A DNA stretch of 64,000 nt from Sipunculus nudus (GCA_026874595.1 CM049313.1:71354659-71418658); one strand, 5' to 3'. Numbered from the stretch's first letter, positions 24,588-33,660 are shown. The notes: a model not told the origin generated them from the sequence alone. A program made the numbers and translations.

Positions 24588-24735
24588 GCAGAGCCTCGAA
24601 TAACGTTGGTTAATTTGTTTTGTTAGGCTTTTACGTTCTGTATTAGGAATATGTTGCATGAAATACTTTCCTTTTTTAGACCCTGGTTTTGAGCATGAGG
24701 ACGAGGACAAGTCCAGCGCCAAAGGAAAAGCATGA
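2253..24735 (+). CDS. Aminotransferase class V-fold PLP enzyme, copy 1 (exons 5-21, 5'-partial)
   Basis: Spliced gene: 2253-2382, 3059-3124, 5927-5992, 7122-7263, 12045-12084, 12578-12636, 14766-14839, 15105-15215, 17758-17804, 19362-19566, 19982-20049, 20619-20663, 21233-21344, 21717-21866, 22668-22721, 24151-24352, 24680-24735. All junctions are GT-AG and every phase matches the next, giving 541 residues plus a stop. Motifs in order resemble NifS/SufS-type fold-type-I enzymes: GSGATSAIHKL, YEHHSNILPW (PLP-stacking His), SAASNVTG, WDYAAGAPY (Asp near the pyridine N), SPHKFVGGPGTPG (Schiff-base Lys), EEREEGGTPAIV, ARGGCACAGPY (cysteine loop). A C-terminal extension of about 200 residues follows. 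The reaction is not known: desulfurase, lyase or another PLP chemistry are all possible. No targeting peptide can be judged because exons 1-4 lie off the left edge. Copy 2 begins at about 55.1 kb. Confidence 0.93.
2489..2751 (+). mobile_element. MITE family A (TGGTTCTCAGGCAC ends), copy in intron 5
   Basis: Starts TGGTTCTCAGACAC and ends GGTGCCTGAGAA, imperfect terminal inverted repeats, with shared interior CATATGATAAGGGAAAA and AACAGGTAAAAGCAC. No coding capacity. Other copies: 12178-12382, 16934-16980 (fragment), 53838-54112 and 61624-61968 (reverse). Confidence 0.7.
3059..3124 (+). CDS. Copy 1 exon 6: EHH motif
   Basis: Twenty-two residues, phase 0 on both sides (acceptor tttcAG, donor GTAAGA). 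Contains YEHHSNILPWRESGAE, matching the SufS-type EHHxNxxPW motif whose His stacks on the PLP ring. Differs from 62302-62367 of copy 2 at one residue (Arg/Lys). Confidence 0.95.
3411..3550 (-). repeat. tRNA-like SINE fragment
   Basis: The reverse strand has AGGTTCGAATCCC (3496-3484), a B-box match, and an upstream A-box-like TAATGGTTCGGACG. It lies in intron 6 of copy 1 and has no match in the shorter intron 6 of copy 2. Confidence 0.5.
3590..3650. repeat. Interspersed repeat shared with 32042-32100 (inverted)
   Basis: TGTGTTCATCACGCATACGT and TCTGTTTATATTAGGTTCTG here match the reverse complement of 32042-32100. The 32-kb copy starts TGTAACGGAACCTTATATAA, like the edge of an LTR, but no paired LTR or coding region was found. 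Confidence 0.45.
5927..5992 (+). CDS. Copy 1 exon 7
   Basis: Twenty-two residues, phase 0, beginning TERIKETFDG and ending DLERRLK; two conservative differences from 63379-63444. The acceptor (cttgaAG) is weaker than its counterpart in copy 2 (ttcacAG), but length and phase are conserved. Confidence 0.9.
6150..6470 (+). repeat. tRNA-like SINE, + strand
   Basis: TATTCTAGGGGAAGAGC (A-box-like) followed about 30 bases later by GAGTTCGAATTCAG (B-box-like), then an unrelated body of about 250 bases. It lies in intron 7 of copy 1. Confidence 0.45.
7122..7263 (+). CDS. Copy 1 exon 8: SNVTG and WDYA motifs
   Basis: Forty-seven residues plus one base (phase 1 out; donor GTCAGT at 7264). Contains VAISAASNVTGIKTDT and ALSLWDYAAG. 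By family analogy the Asp of WDYA hydrogen-bonds the PLP pyridine nitrogen. It is locally GC-rich, unlike the AT-rich introns around it. Confidence 0.93.
7341..7418. repeat. (TA)n-(GA)n microsatellite
   Basis: Uninterrupted TA dinucleotides pass directly into a GA run, the same composite seen at 660-728. Intronic, just after exon 8. Confidence 0.9.
8541..10310. repeat. 30-bp minisatellite, about 59 copies
   Basis: Consensus about GGTTTGTACATGGTTCCTGC + CGGATTTTCT. The centre (about 8720-10130) is fairly uniform. Both ends carry a different variant (CGGAGTTTCTAG with GTACCTGG). The unit is a multiple of three without stops in several frames, which creates long spurious reading frames on both strands. 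Located in intron 8 of copy 1. Confidence 0.95.
11352..11897. mobile_element. Inverted-repeat element B (TATAGTCC ends)
   Basis: Left end TATAGTCCCTTTCATCACCT and TGTCCACCTG is mirrored by right end CAGGTGGACATGAGGGGATG and ACGGACTATA, about 32 bases of terminal inverted repeat. The interior (GCCAATCAGCAGCTGT-like, GCATGTGACCAATGACCTTG) recurs at 25.4 kb. No transposase reading frame. Confidence 0.7.
12045..12084 (+). CDS. Copy 1 exon 9
   Basis: Forty bases, acceptor ttgcAG, donor GTAAGT. Joined to exon 8 it reads YAAG-APYLKIDMNPSELG, a well-conserved stretch of the family. It lies after a 4.8-kb intron filled mostly by a 30-bp minisatellite and an inverted-repeat element. Confidence 0.9.
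12178..12382 (+). mobile_element. MITE family A, copy in intron 9
   Basis: Begins GGTTCTCAGG, keeps GAAATCAGTGCGCGCGGGCG and CATATGATCAGGGAAAA, and ends near GCAGTGCCTG. Shorter than the 53.8-kb copy, with internal loss. Confidence 0.6.
12578..12636 (+). CDS. Copy 1 exon 10: PLP lysine (SPHK)
   Basis: Encodes YKDAVFISPHKFVGGPGTPG. The AAG codon at 12609-12611 is the Lys expected to form the internal aldimine with PLP. Exits in phase 1 (donor GTGGGT). Direct joining to 14766 gives GTPG-ILVAKK, the normal family continuation. Confidence 0.95.
13713..13746 (+). CDS. Candidate cassette exon a after the lysine exon
   Basis: Thirty-four bases between a consensus AG (13711-13712) and a perfect GTAAGT donor (13747). 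Read in the phase left by exon 10 it encodes ETYKWMDPVDK with no stop. Length 34 alone breaks the frame, but together with 13956-14017 (62 bases) it adds exactly 96 bases, 32 residues. Not part of the usual family sequence; possibly alternative splicing. No transcript evidence is available here. Confidence 0.45.
13956..14017 (+). CDS. Candidate cassette exon b after the lysine exon
   Basis: Sixty-two bases with a pyrimidine-rich acceptor (ttctttttgcgttAG) and a GTCAGT donor. In the phase left by cassette a it reads APKVERWSDLTKVVQTTKFG and returns to phase 1, so exon 11 continues in frame with ILVAKK. It must be used together with cassette a to keep frame. Confidence 0.45.
14766..14839 (+). 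CDS. Copy 1 exon 11
   Basis: Acceptor tctcaacAG, donor GTAAGT. Encodes ILVAKKNLFQNTVPGGCGGG and TVVF, the strand following the PLP lysine loop and a Gly-rich turn. Phase 1 in, phase 0 out. Confidence 0.93.
15105..15215 (+). CDS. Copy 1 exon 12: EEGGTP motif
   Basis: Thirty-seven residues, phase 0 at both ends. Contains SHLYTSDIEEREEGGTPAIV, the counterpart of the FExGTP active-site loop of cysteine desulfurase-like enzymes, then a helix IRAGLVFQLKE. Confidence 0.95.
16934..16980 (+). mobile_element. MITE family A, truncated
   Basis: Only the left end remains (TTCTCAGGCACTTTTTTTTC, GATCAGTGCGCG), followed by a (CA)n tract. Intron 12 of copy 1. Confidence 0.55.
17758..17804 (+). CDS. Copy 1 exon 13
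   Basis: Short exon encoding EIGPEFIETIEEKMC plus two bases; acceptor tttcAG, donor GTAACT. It follows a 2.5-kb intron, which holds a truncated copy of the GGTTCTCAGGCAC inverted-repeat element at 16934-16980. Confidence 0.9.
19362..19566 (+). CDS. Copy 1 exon 14: GGCACAG cysteine loop
   Basis: Largest internal exon (68 codons). Contains RIPIFSFLVMHAKSGKLLHH, then HNFVAAVLNDVYGIQ and ARGGCACAGPYAQ. The paired cysteines occupy the place of the catalytic persulfide cysteine of NifS/SufS enzymes, but whether either is catalytic cannot be told from sequence. A long (TA)n tract lies about 180 bases upstream. Confidence 0.95.
19872..19972 (+). repeat. Short 20/40-bp tandem repeat at exon 15 acceptor
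   Basis: TTTTACTTGTTGACTCGGTG alternates with TTTTACTTGTTCCCTCTGTG, about five 20-base units. Ends about ten bases before the exon 15 acceptor and so forms part of its pyrimidine-rich tract. Confidence 0.85.
19982..20049 (+). CDS. Copy 1 exon 15
   Basis: Encodes DLLSMDEDVAQQFAWFLKEK followed by EKS, mostly charged helix; donor GTAAGT. A short 20/40-bp tandem repeat (19872-19972) rich in T and C abuts its acceptor. Confidence 0.9.
20619..20663 (+). CDS. Copy 1 exon 16
   Basis: Forty-five bases encoding ENGILMTEKPLEIMK between ttttgtAG and GTAAGT. Phases 2 in and 2 out agree with both neighbours. It supplies the segment just before the PGFARLNLPYF strand. Confidence 0.88.
21233..21344 (+). 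CDS. Copy 1 exon 17
   Basis: Encodes PGFARLNLPYFFVEEEVDYV and IKSVDHMAENCWKLLPQ. This matches the small-domain end of the family, in which a P-G-x-x-R-x-N strand is followed by a helix and W-K-L-L-P. Donor GTAAGG. Confidence 0.95.
21717..21866 (+). CDS. Copy 1 exon 18
   Basis: Fifty residues, phase 0, including YHYEPHHGSWRHKNQISGPR and WDVTYKNGLETGKDYDV. A tryptophan- and histidine-rich strand segment that follows the WKLLP helix in this branch of the family. Donor GTGGGT is weaker than most. Confidence 0.9.
22668..22721 (+). CDS. Copy 1 exon 19
   Basis: Eighteen residues, EMWKSAEEIVNDALSACK, phase 0; acceptor tgtacAG, donor GTAAAT. The following 1.4-kb intron carries a 0.64-kb inverted-repeat element. 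Confidence 0.9.
22833..23470. mobile_element. Long inverted-repeat (foldback) element, intron 19
   Basis: The left arm (GGTGTCTCTTAAAAGTAACG, TTTATCTCAATGCCAAACCA) and the right arm read on the other strand (GGTGTGTATGAAAACTAACG, TTTATCTCAATACCAAACAA) pair imperfectly over about 200 bases. A GC-richer centre is open on both strands. Probably a non-autonomous DNA transposon. The family was not recognised with confidence. Confidence 0.6.
24151..24352 (+). CDS. Copy 1 exon 20
   Basis: Acceptor ggtcAG after a TA- and T-rich tract. Encodes LPLPADMIDFVWFLLPSAAK, then KPLPYAPRDLKLDRAKQNWK and KLTD. The donor GTAAAT at 24353 lies within what would otherwise be codons Ser-Lys-stop (24352-24360), so splicing and read-through give different C-termini. 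Confidence 0.9.
24680..24735 (+). CDS. Copy 1 exon 21 (terminal)
   Basis: T-rich acceptor ctttttttAG at 24678-24679. In the phase left by exon 20 it reads NPGFEHEDEDKSSAKGKA and stops at TGA 24733-24735. The tail is acidic then Lys-rich and hydrophilic. If the intron is retained the protein instead ends two residues after Asp (Ser-Lys-stop). Confidence 0.8.
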
Positions 24736-24855
24736 CGAGAAGAGAATGGAGGGCCAGCCATGCAGTTTTCTCATCCGAAGACTAATCACAAACTTCGCAT
24801 CGGGTGCATAATTTCCGAGTGTGAACTAAATTGGGAAAAATACGGCAAGGACAAT

Positions 24856-24861
24856 AATAAA
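24856..24861 (+). terminator. Candidate polyadenylation signal of copy 1
   Basis: AATAAA about 120 bases after the terminal TGA. A second AATAAA lies at 25231-25236. Both are plausible, and in AT-rich DNA the hexamer alone is weak evidence. Confidence 0.4.
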
Positions 24862-25243
24862 TAACAGATAAAACTACAGCTGGCATATATTAAAATCATT
24901 ATTATAAATTACGTATGCATTCGCTCCATTTTATTTATAAAATCACTTCTCAATTAAACTATATATTTTGCATCATGTCGCCATAATGTAGTATATATAG
25001 ACAGCAGATAACAAAGCATTTGTATGATTTTATGTATGAATATATACTCTGATACCCACTTTAACACTTTTAGTCTTCATACTTTTTATATGAATTCTAG
25101 CATTTGTTCTTTAACAGTGGAAGCAGTACATTTTTCATGTCAGCCTAAACCATATGTGATTTATATTTCCATACCAATCGTGATTTTAAGCTTAGAGAGT
25201 TAAGAGTACCTCGAAAACACACTTAACATCAATAAATCTAACT

Positions 25244-25713
25244 GTACTCTTGTTCCACCAACCTGTGTCCATCTTTTTTTTTTCTGAGGTAGTTTTATAA
25301 AAAGTATTTTTTTTTATGGAAGTGTCAACATAATATTGCAAATTTGAATTTAACTATAAAGTTCAATTTTATGTTTCACAACTATCTGTGTCTTTTTGTG
25401 TTCCTGCATGAGTAGCCATCTTTGTTTTAGCTGGATCAGCCAATCAGCAGCTGTCAATAGGGGCTGTTTTTGCATGTGACCAATGACCTTGACCTTGAGT
25501 TGGTCTGAAATGTTCTAAAATATAGGCTGATTTCTCGTTATTTTAAAAGATTCTGTTTCTTAATAAGATAAAAGGTAGATATATATTTACTTTATTGAAA
25601 ATAAGGCCCTTTCATCCTCAACCCTACACTATTAGGTCTTCCCTTTAAATGCGACAAATAAAACATTTCATAGCCAAAAAAAAGTGGACTTCAGGGAATG
25701 AAACGGACCATAG
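25244..25713. mobile_element. Inverted-repeat element B, second copy
   Basis: Shares CCAATCAGCAGCTGT, GCTGTTTTTGCATGTGACCA and ATGAAACGGACCATAG with 11352-11897. The left end is diverged. It lies just past the 3' end of copy 1. Confidence 0.55.
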
Positions 25714-27796
25714 ATGATTCAACTAACAACATTCGTAATCAGATAAGACGCTGATATGCCGTACGACAGTGGAATGAAATACCAGTGAACCTCCATTAAA
25801 TCGTATGCAACCCCGTAGCGTACTACAGGAAGGACACTATCATATTGAGAAAAAGAGGGACCATTTAAAATAGGTCTGACAGAATCCCCCCCTCCCACTT
25901 CCGAAATATGTACAGTGACACAAAATTTCAGGATAATTCCCAATATTTCACATAGGAAAAATCACTGTCCAAGAATATCCTAAAATTCTTCTCCCAGAAT
26001 GAATTTCCACTTCAGCTGAACAGGTTCTGTGAAAAAAATGACATAAGGAGAGTCCATGTAAAAATACCCTGCCATTGAACGCGTTAATGCAATCTTAATT
26101 TTACACTTCTTTCAACCTCTACAGGCACTATAGTGTCCAGCCTTCATTACCGCACAATCCATTTGATGATCCTTCACAGTGAACCTGTCGTATCTTCTGC
26201 AGACGTCAGATGCCCTTTTGATCTCCAGCATCCTCCACATTCTCGTGGTTATCGCCTGGAGGACCGGAAGGTTTTTCTATCATTTCTTGGAGACGACCTA
26301 CATGATGAAAGCTCTTGTGCTCCCTTTAGCCTGGTGCTTCTGCTCTGGGGAAATGGCATAATGAAATTTCTCTAATTGTAGATTACAATGAAAACCAATA
26401 TATATATGTAACTGCATGGGGATTACAAGATATATAAGTCCTATAATTAAAAAAATAATCATTGTCATCAATTTACTAAGCAATTTCTTAGCTATCTTTA
26501 GACCTCAAGGAAGACAGACAATTGACAAAACGAGCTTAATGTATCAAATATCCGTAGCTTTCGTTGACAGTCTATTGTCATATCATCATGAAATAACGTA
26601 CAATGTGTTTCTTTTATCTCAGTCTGTATTGTTCATAAGTTCCGTTGCCTCTTCTTGTAAGCATGTAATATATCACTGTCGTCTTGATATATGTTGCCAA
26701 ATTTAAACCTCTCCCGGTATGGGGGAAGGGGGGGGGGGGGGTACTTATGTATGAGTTAATTATTAATTTCATTTCGATATTTGAGTCGAGATATCCGGAG
26801 GATAGGAAGTGGAAGCTGTCGAAGAGTTTTTTTTTTATTTTACTGTTTTTTTTTCATATCTCAAAAACGATTCTTTTGCAAATATTGAGTTTGGTCGGAT
26901 AAATCACAAGTGACAGATTTACATCTGAAATGGAATATTGTCTTTGACCTTGATCTAGGTCATGACCGGGGCAGGCTCCTTGCCATCGTTGTTAGACCTG
27001 TAAGGCCCGTATATGACATCGACTTTTTGGAAGCTGTACACACTCAACAAACGTTCATTTTTTTTTAATATATTATTCATTCATATGGCAGACACCAAAA
27101 AATACATCCATAAAATATACCTATGTAGCATATTTTTATGCAAAAAGTTCTTAGAGTAATATATTACACCTTCCATCAAAGAGCTCCGTACAACATATTA
27201 TGAAAAAAGGGGCCTGGTTTAAGTCATACCTCATGTTTAATGCTTTGGATTTCGGACACGAATGTATTAGAATTCATCCTAGCCTGATGCATATGAAACA
27301 AAAAACCATTGGGGCTCACTAAAAGCATCTGGCACGTGCATCATTCATTAGACAGAGCCATCTGCAGGCCATGGACCCATTTACCAGCGTCAAAATACAT
27401 AAAATTACATGTTAAGTTTGTTTGCCACTAGAGAACTGTGACTTTTTTTATATATTGCATGTTCAAGTAATAAGTATAACCAGAAGATCGTTTTTACAAT
27501 TTATTGTACATTAACATGGAATATCATGTTTAGATATTAGCGCGATAACTTAGGAAAGAGAGCACAGGTGTCTCATTTGATGTTAATTTTAGTACAGTTT
27601 AATTCCGTAGGAGCCAGCTCCAGTCTAGACGGTAACTATAGTAATGTTGTTTACTGTAGACTTCAAAGGCAAAACACCTGCTTACTTGCTTTTTCTCAGG
27701 GTTTGATCTCTGGAGGCGTGTCCATTTTAATATTGATATAATAAATGAGTCGGCATAAGAGAGCGAGACGATTGGCAAGAAGACGGCCAAGACTTG
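25714..27796. other. Intergenic, no supported gene
   Basis: AT-rich sequence with a poly-G run (about 26728-26741). Open frames here are short, lack recognisable motifs and have no consistent splice context. Confidence 0.6.
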
Positions 27797-27948
27797 TGAC
27801 GTCAGCAAACACATATAAGCGGTGGTTGAGAAGAAAATCGCTACAATGCCTGTTTAGCGCGCCAGGTGTAGTCTGACGATTGTCTGCAGTCTAGTGTCTG
27901 GTGTGCGTTCACCAGAGTCTGGACAGCTTAGAGACGATGTCTGTAAGC
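27797..27948 (+). promoter_or_regulatory. Candidate CRE plus TATA promoter and start exon of an unknown gene
   Basis: A full CRE palindrome TGACGTCA (27797-27804) sits 10 bases before TATAAG (27814). About 120 bases later ATG TCT (27937-27942) meets a GTAAGC donor in phase 0. No recognisable second exon was found downstream, so the gene is unidentified and this may be fortuitous. Confidence 0.3.
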
Positions 27949-28804
27949 GCAAATCATCAGTGTCTGCGAAGGCCACTGATACCTCTGTAACGGACTTCAG
28001 AGTAGATATTCCAATTGCCGACGGACTGGTACGAAAAACTTAAGAGGTACTGAATTTCTTAATGTGGATAAATATTCAGTTACCTAGGGCTATATGAATC
28101 CAGGAGACATCAGCTGTGAAAGACATTGATTCTAAGTTCATATGGAATAGGCTGTCCTCAAATATAAATTTATACTTTTTTTAAATAGATTTATTCTCTG
28201 GATATGATAACCCCTTGCGGCCATACCTTCAGAGTAAACAAACTCACTGAATATGATAAAACAAAAATGAAAATTGAAGCATTCTTATACATTTTATGCC
28301 AAAATAAGATTTTAAAATGGACGACATGCTGAACCAAAAATTGACACCACACTGCCACCTATGTTTATTTGGTACTTTAGGATACTATTTAACTGGTTGT
28401 TATGTGTCATATTTTCTTCCGAAATCCTCACAGGAGTGCAGTCCTGGACATACGCGCCTGCACTGTAAAGGATGTACTGTAAGAGAGGGATACATTTTTT
28501 TCTCTCGATTTAATGTCATGTGTATTCCCATGCATATCCAAACTAATAAACTGTAAAAAGGCACACAGAGGTCTTATTAGGTATCCTTATAACCTCAGGG
28601 CTAGCAACGTACAAGACAGAAACGGATCAAGGATCAAGGGAAAGTAGGCGTCCTACCCAGGGTGACAAAATATAATTTAACGTGAAACCGTAAAACTAAT
28701 GGCCCATGGGCCCTGACGCCCAGCTGATTTTTATACAGTGGTTGATCCAGGACTGACACCAATATTGGGTTGGTGGTGTATGAGTATTATGAATGCTTAA
28801 AATG

Positions 28805-28842
<38 letters not shown>

Positions 28843-30492
28843 ATATAATATAATATAATATAAAACGTTATCTATTTTCGTGATATGAAAATTATAAATA
28901 TTGGTTTTTATTGAAGTAAATGACAAGTATATGGGAGAAGGGAATATGGGGTCTCCCCCTTCCAATGTTGAGAAAATTTTAAATATGTAATGTAAGCAGG
29001 ACATCTTTTTCACAAGAAAATATGATGATTTTTTCTCCCACAATTAATGTTCTCTTAAACGTCTTAGCAGAATGTAGTAAAACTAAAGGGAGGTTCAATA
29101 TTCAATATTTATATTTCAATATTTCAATTGTGAAAATGCCATTCCACGTTTATATATAGCTTGCAAAATAGTATTTTTCAAATGGATTGCTCGGGGTAAA
29201 ATAATTGATATTTTAAAGTCATATATTAAATTCTGCATGCATTTTACTGGCTTCTGTGGTCTCGGCCGGGCACAAGACTCGGGCAGCAGAGTACAGATCG
29301 TTTGTTCGAACACCGGTATCAGCAGAGGAGCAATTGGATTTTCAAGGTTGATCCAAATCAAGTCCCAGCGCTCAAACAGCTAATAGGAAGGCCGTGCATT
29401 CCGCACTCACAGTACTATGGCGATATCTGTTTGCAGAAAAGTAAACTGCAAATTAAACGAGTTGCTTATTTGAGAGACTTTACAACTTTTACATGTATGA
29501 TAAAGATATGATATATTCCAGGTACAGTTGGAATACTAGTAGCAAAGAACAGTATAAAGAGAGGAAGTAACTGCGTATGTAACGTGTGCTGAACTGATAG
29601 ACAGACAGGAACAGAGAATTATATAATGCTCCGCATATTCTCAAGAAAGCTTGTTATTTATTTGAATTAACAGGACAAACCTCGTGGCTATTGATGAAAA
29701 GGAAATGCTCTTTCATATCGTAGGAAGAAGGGTTCTAGACAGCGCCGAACTGTTTGAATGCTGGTGGAAGGGTTGTTCCGGTTATCGGCACCGAATGGGC
29801 ATGGTTGCTGCTGCTCTGTTGGCCCACCCGACTTCTAATCTGGTCCCTGCATGGGCTGGGCGGTCTACAGTTGCGCTGGAGTGTCCTCGGCTTTTTGCCA
29901 CCAAGCTTAGAGTTGAATCTACAAAATTACAGCTTTAGGATATTTCACCTTAGTCCTTTAAAAATTATTCCTACATTTTATTCAAAATAAAAACTCGAAA
30001 CCCCAAATCAATACCCACATTTACGGCTGGGTACGGCTTAAGATGAGACTAAAATGCCGCTCGGGCGCCATCTTTTCCCTTCTAATGATTTTGATACACT
30101 GGCCCATTCGATGCAGTGGTTAAAACTTTATCATTTTTTCCAGCTGACAGAGCCATCAAACTCGATCATGCTGTAGCAAAACGCTTAAAAGAGGTACTGC
30201 TACCACGCGGCAAATCTTTTAATTAGTTTACGCCTCTCTTTAGCGACACATTTAGTGAAAGGAACTCACACTGATATGAAATCACGTTTTATTTTACGCA
30301 TTTTGTAGCAAACGTAAATGATAGAGCTTTGGCTGGGTTTTCATCACGGACGCGAAGTACTTGTGTAGAACCTTAGAAACGAAACAGTACGCTGTTAGGT
30401 TTGCTTGCAGTCTATGAATTAAGTTAAGTATTGCCTCGTAACTATTCAAATGTTGTTTCTTTGTGCAGTCTCGTGTTGTCGCTCCCTCAGTC
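27949..30492. other. Intergenic, one unrecognised open stretch
   Basis: Contains a (TA)n tract at 28806-28842. At 29670-29938, after an AG, a frame of about 85 codons (KEMLFHIVGRRVLDSAELFE, then CWWKGC) is open and GC-richer than its surroundings. It might be a pseudogene or element fragment, but I cannot assign it. Confidence 0.4.
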
Positions 30493-30841
30493 TAGTCTTT
30501 CCAACAGACGCCAGGTGCCCCTACTGCTCTACATACGTCTGTTATTGGACGCCATTTTTTCTCAAGAATCTTGAAAAACGGAAGTGTCGTTTGGCATGCG
30601 CTAAGAAACCCCCTAGCATCCGGAGGTGTATCGAGAATGGATGTCGTCCTTGCACAGACCCGGCAGAACCCAATCAAGACAAGTAAACAATCCACTTTTG
30701 CTGGTCTATGCAATGGTGAGATAATAGGGGGGATTCCTTGCGCATGCCAAACGACACTTCCGTTCTTGAAAAAAATGGCGTCCAATAACAGACGTACTGG
30801 TGCAGAGCAGTAGCGGCACCTGGCGTCTGTTGGAGAGACTA
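30493..30841. mobile_element. Foldback element with arms of about 100 bp
   Basis: Left arm: CCAACAGACGCCAGGTGCC, ACGTCTGTTATTGGACGCCA, CGGAAGTGTCGTTTGGCATG. The right arm is its reverse complement in the same order to TGGCGTCTGTTGGAGAGACTA. The unpaired spacer is about 110 bases. Non-coding MITE-like element in the intergenic region. Confidence 0.8.
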
Positions 30842-33037
30842 TCCCTCAGCCACCACTCCCCCTGTTTAGTATCAATGGTAATTTCGCCCAGCCAACGAAG
30901 AGACGGGATATTGCCATACGGAATTTATTAACGGCTTTTGTATTAGGTGGGACCGAGGCAGCGTTTGACAGGACAGCCAAGCTTCGGTCGAAGAGACCGG
31001 AATACACGAGCCAGGATGAATGGGGTTGAATGGGTCAGTGAGGGAAACATTGTAATTGTCCATCTCAGGAAAAAGTGTTCAAAATATAATGATCAGTGTA
31101 AGTGAATTTGGCCATAATCTGACACCGCTAAATATTAACTGAATTGAATTAGTATGTATTGAGTTCAAATAGAATCTATCATACGTGTGTGTAATAGAAA
31201 TGCCTGGAGACCGTTACACTGCACCGTTATCATCACCTGGTCACTGATGCATATATAGGTCAGGTGTCGTCTTCAGGGACTCGGTCAAGTGTGACTGACA
31301 CAAACATTTGCTTTTATGTGCGAATTTATTGTAAGTGACGGGTCATTGGAGTGCTCATAGTTTATAGATAAACTGGGTTATACTCTATGTACTCTATCTA
31401 ACGTATTCAATGTCGATAGCTGGTTGGTGTGACCGTTGGCATCTTTGCTCATACATTTCTGAACGGGTTTAGGCAAAATTATGCCGAGGTTTAGGGTAGC
31501 ATCCAAGAAAAAAGTCTCTAAATTTTGGAGGTAATCTTGCTCTTTAGAATACTTTTTCATACAAATACGACTTATAAATTTTGTGGTATATGTAGGGCGA
31601 TATGATTTCTGCTGTAAGGGGCCTCTGCTCTGGCCCGCAGAGCAGATATTTGATGCAACCACAGAATTGCAGACCACAATCAATTGGGCATGCATTTTGT
31701 GTGGAACAAACAGGGCAGAGGCATCTAGGTGGTCTCAGACTATTATTATAGTTCCCAAACTCTCCCTCTCTTTCATTCATTCAATGTGTTACGTCTCACT
31801 CTTTTGAAAGAAAGATGAAAACAATATTTGTTATATATTTGGAAAGTCTTCATTGCGCCTCAGCCACTAAAGATTAAAATGTGAAGAAGTAACACGCTGT
31901 GTGGTTTCGAAATCACTATCAAAATTATGAAATCTTTTCCACTCGTGATACTGCAAAACGTCTGCAAATAGGGTTAAGAAAGGGAAAGCGTGTATATTAA
32001 AACCGTGTCAATGTAACCCTGTATGGGGCACAACGCGATGTTGTAACGGAACCTTATATAAACAGACCACGTATGCGTGATGAACACAAATTTTGTAATG
32101 GAGATAAAAACAAATCAGATTCTGTAACACAAGGCAGCGTGAAATGTCTAGGGGAATGAATAAAGAACTCAATGTTTTGTTGTTAACAAATAACTATAAT
32201 TTATTCTTAAAACAACCCTAACATTACAATACACTAAATCAATACAACTATACAGTAACACAGCGGTATAGCAACAAGTCAATTCAATCACACAGAAAAT
32301 AATGTATGTGCACAGTACCTGCACACCAACACCATCACAACGATAAGTCCTTCAAATGTAAACTCTCGGAGAATAACAGTCCAGTGGAAAGTACTTGCAA
32401 CAACCAAGAGAGTAAACTGAAGTCCAAATGCATAAAATCCAGGAGAAAGTCTTTGAAAATGTATAATTGCCGCATTAATCGGATAAGGTCCTAGAATCTG
32501 ACACACGCTTCTGCGTCCGCTGGAATCTGCTCTGCCTTCTCTGCCCTTGCTTAAACACAGCCCCTTATAAAAAATATTCACCCCAAGCCGGGAATTTTCT
32601 ACTTCTCGAACAGTCTATAAGATCTGTACCGTAAACACGCGTTTCAGTAATTTTCTAGAAAAAACAACACTGCGTGTCTCCACACACCATGGTGTACACG
32701 TGACCCACGACCATGCCAGCAGGACAAGAGTTCAACCGGTACGGATTATACATAGAATGTAACAAGCGGCCAGGCAAGAGCGCTACAACATGAGTTACGC
32801 CCGTGTCACACAATAAAAAGAGCACCTGTAACAATGTGCAGACTGATATTTAGAGCGTTAATGAGACATGTCATTTATTAGACTTGAGCCTAAGGTATTA
32901 AACTCAGCAAGCTTTTAATATATCTGTTACAATGGCAGTTACACTAAGAAACGCATAGTAGGTTTATTGTGTTACCCAGGCCAATTTTCAGAAAGGGGGA
33001 TGGGCAATGCAATCATCCCCCAAGCAATTCAGACAAT
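30842..33037. other. Intergenic, probable old retroelement or repeat sequence
   Basis: Includes the 32042-32100 repeat described with 3590-3650. A span from TGTAAC (32042) to CTGTAACA (about 32832) has LTR-like ends, but neither a partner LTR nor gag/pol coding was seen. Confidence 0.35.
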
Positions 33038-33212
33038 AATATTTATATATTGAAATCAATAATTAAAATTATATAGTTTAGTTCCATTTCCTAGTTTGCT
33101 ATGATCTATTGTTAACCTAAACTTGGTTAATAATTAACCCACACTGGAAACATGATACGCTATTTTTTAAACCTTAACATCAATTTAAATATATTAGAAA
33201 TGTGTCACACAG

Positions 33213-33272
<60 letters not shown>

Positions 33273-33520
33273 TAGTATATTATCATTATTATTATTTTTA
33301 TTATTGTTACATACACATTAGAAAGTAATCAGGAATGTCATATATTATCATTTAGAATAAATTAATCATACCTCATGTGTCCATATTGAAGGAAAACAGT
33401 TCGATTGATAATATGAAAAACTCAGAAAGTATTTCTCAAGGAAAACGGGTAATTGCAAGGACCAAAGCTAAAAATTATAAATGTTTCTACAACCTTAGGC
33501 CTAGAACTTTTACACTCTAT
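33038..33520 (+). repeat. Segmental repeat X, copy 1
   Basis: Near-identical to 34321-34794 from AATATTTATATATTGAAATC to TTTTACACTCTAT; the main difference is the length of an internal (TA)n. Non-coding. Confidence 0.9.
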
Positions 33521-33607
33521 ATGAATATTTGCATATGTGTATGTGTGGATATGTAGAAATTTATTTATGTTTATGTAGGTGAAGATTTGAAAGTATATAT
33601 GTATATA

Positions 33608-33657
<50 letters not shown>

Positions 33658-33660
<3 letters not shown>

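Noticed and set aside
26133-26375. 80-codon frame as a small gene
   Set aside because: No recognised motif, an alternative frame is open over the same bases, and there is no promoter or splice signal nearby.
32042-32832. LTR retrotransposon
   Set aside because: The TGTAAC..GTAACA ends are suggestive, but there is no second LTR, primer-binding site, polypurine tract or gag/pol coding sequence.
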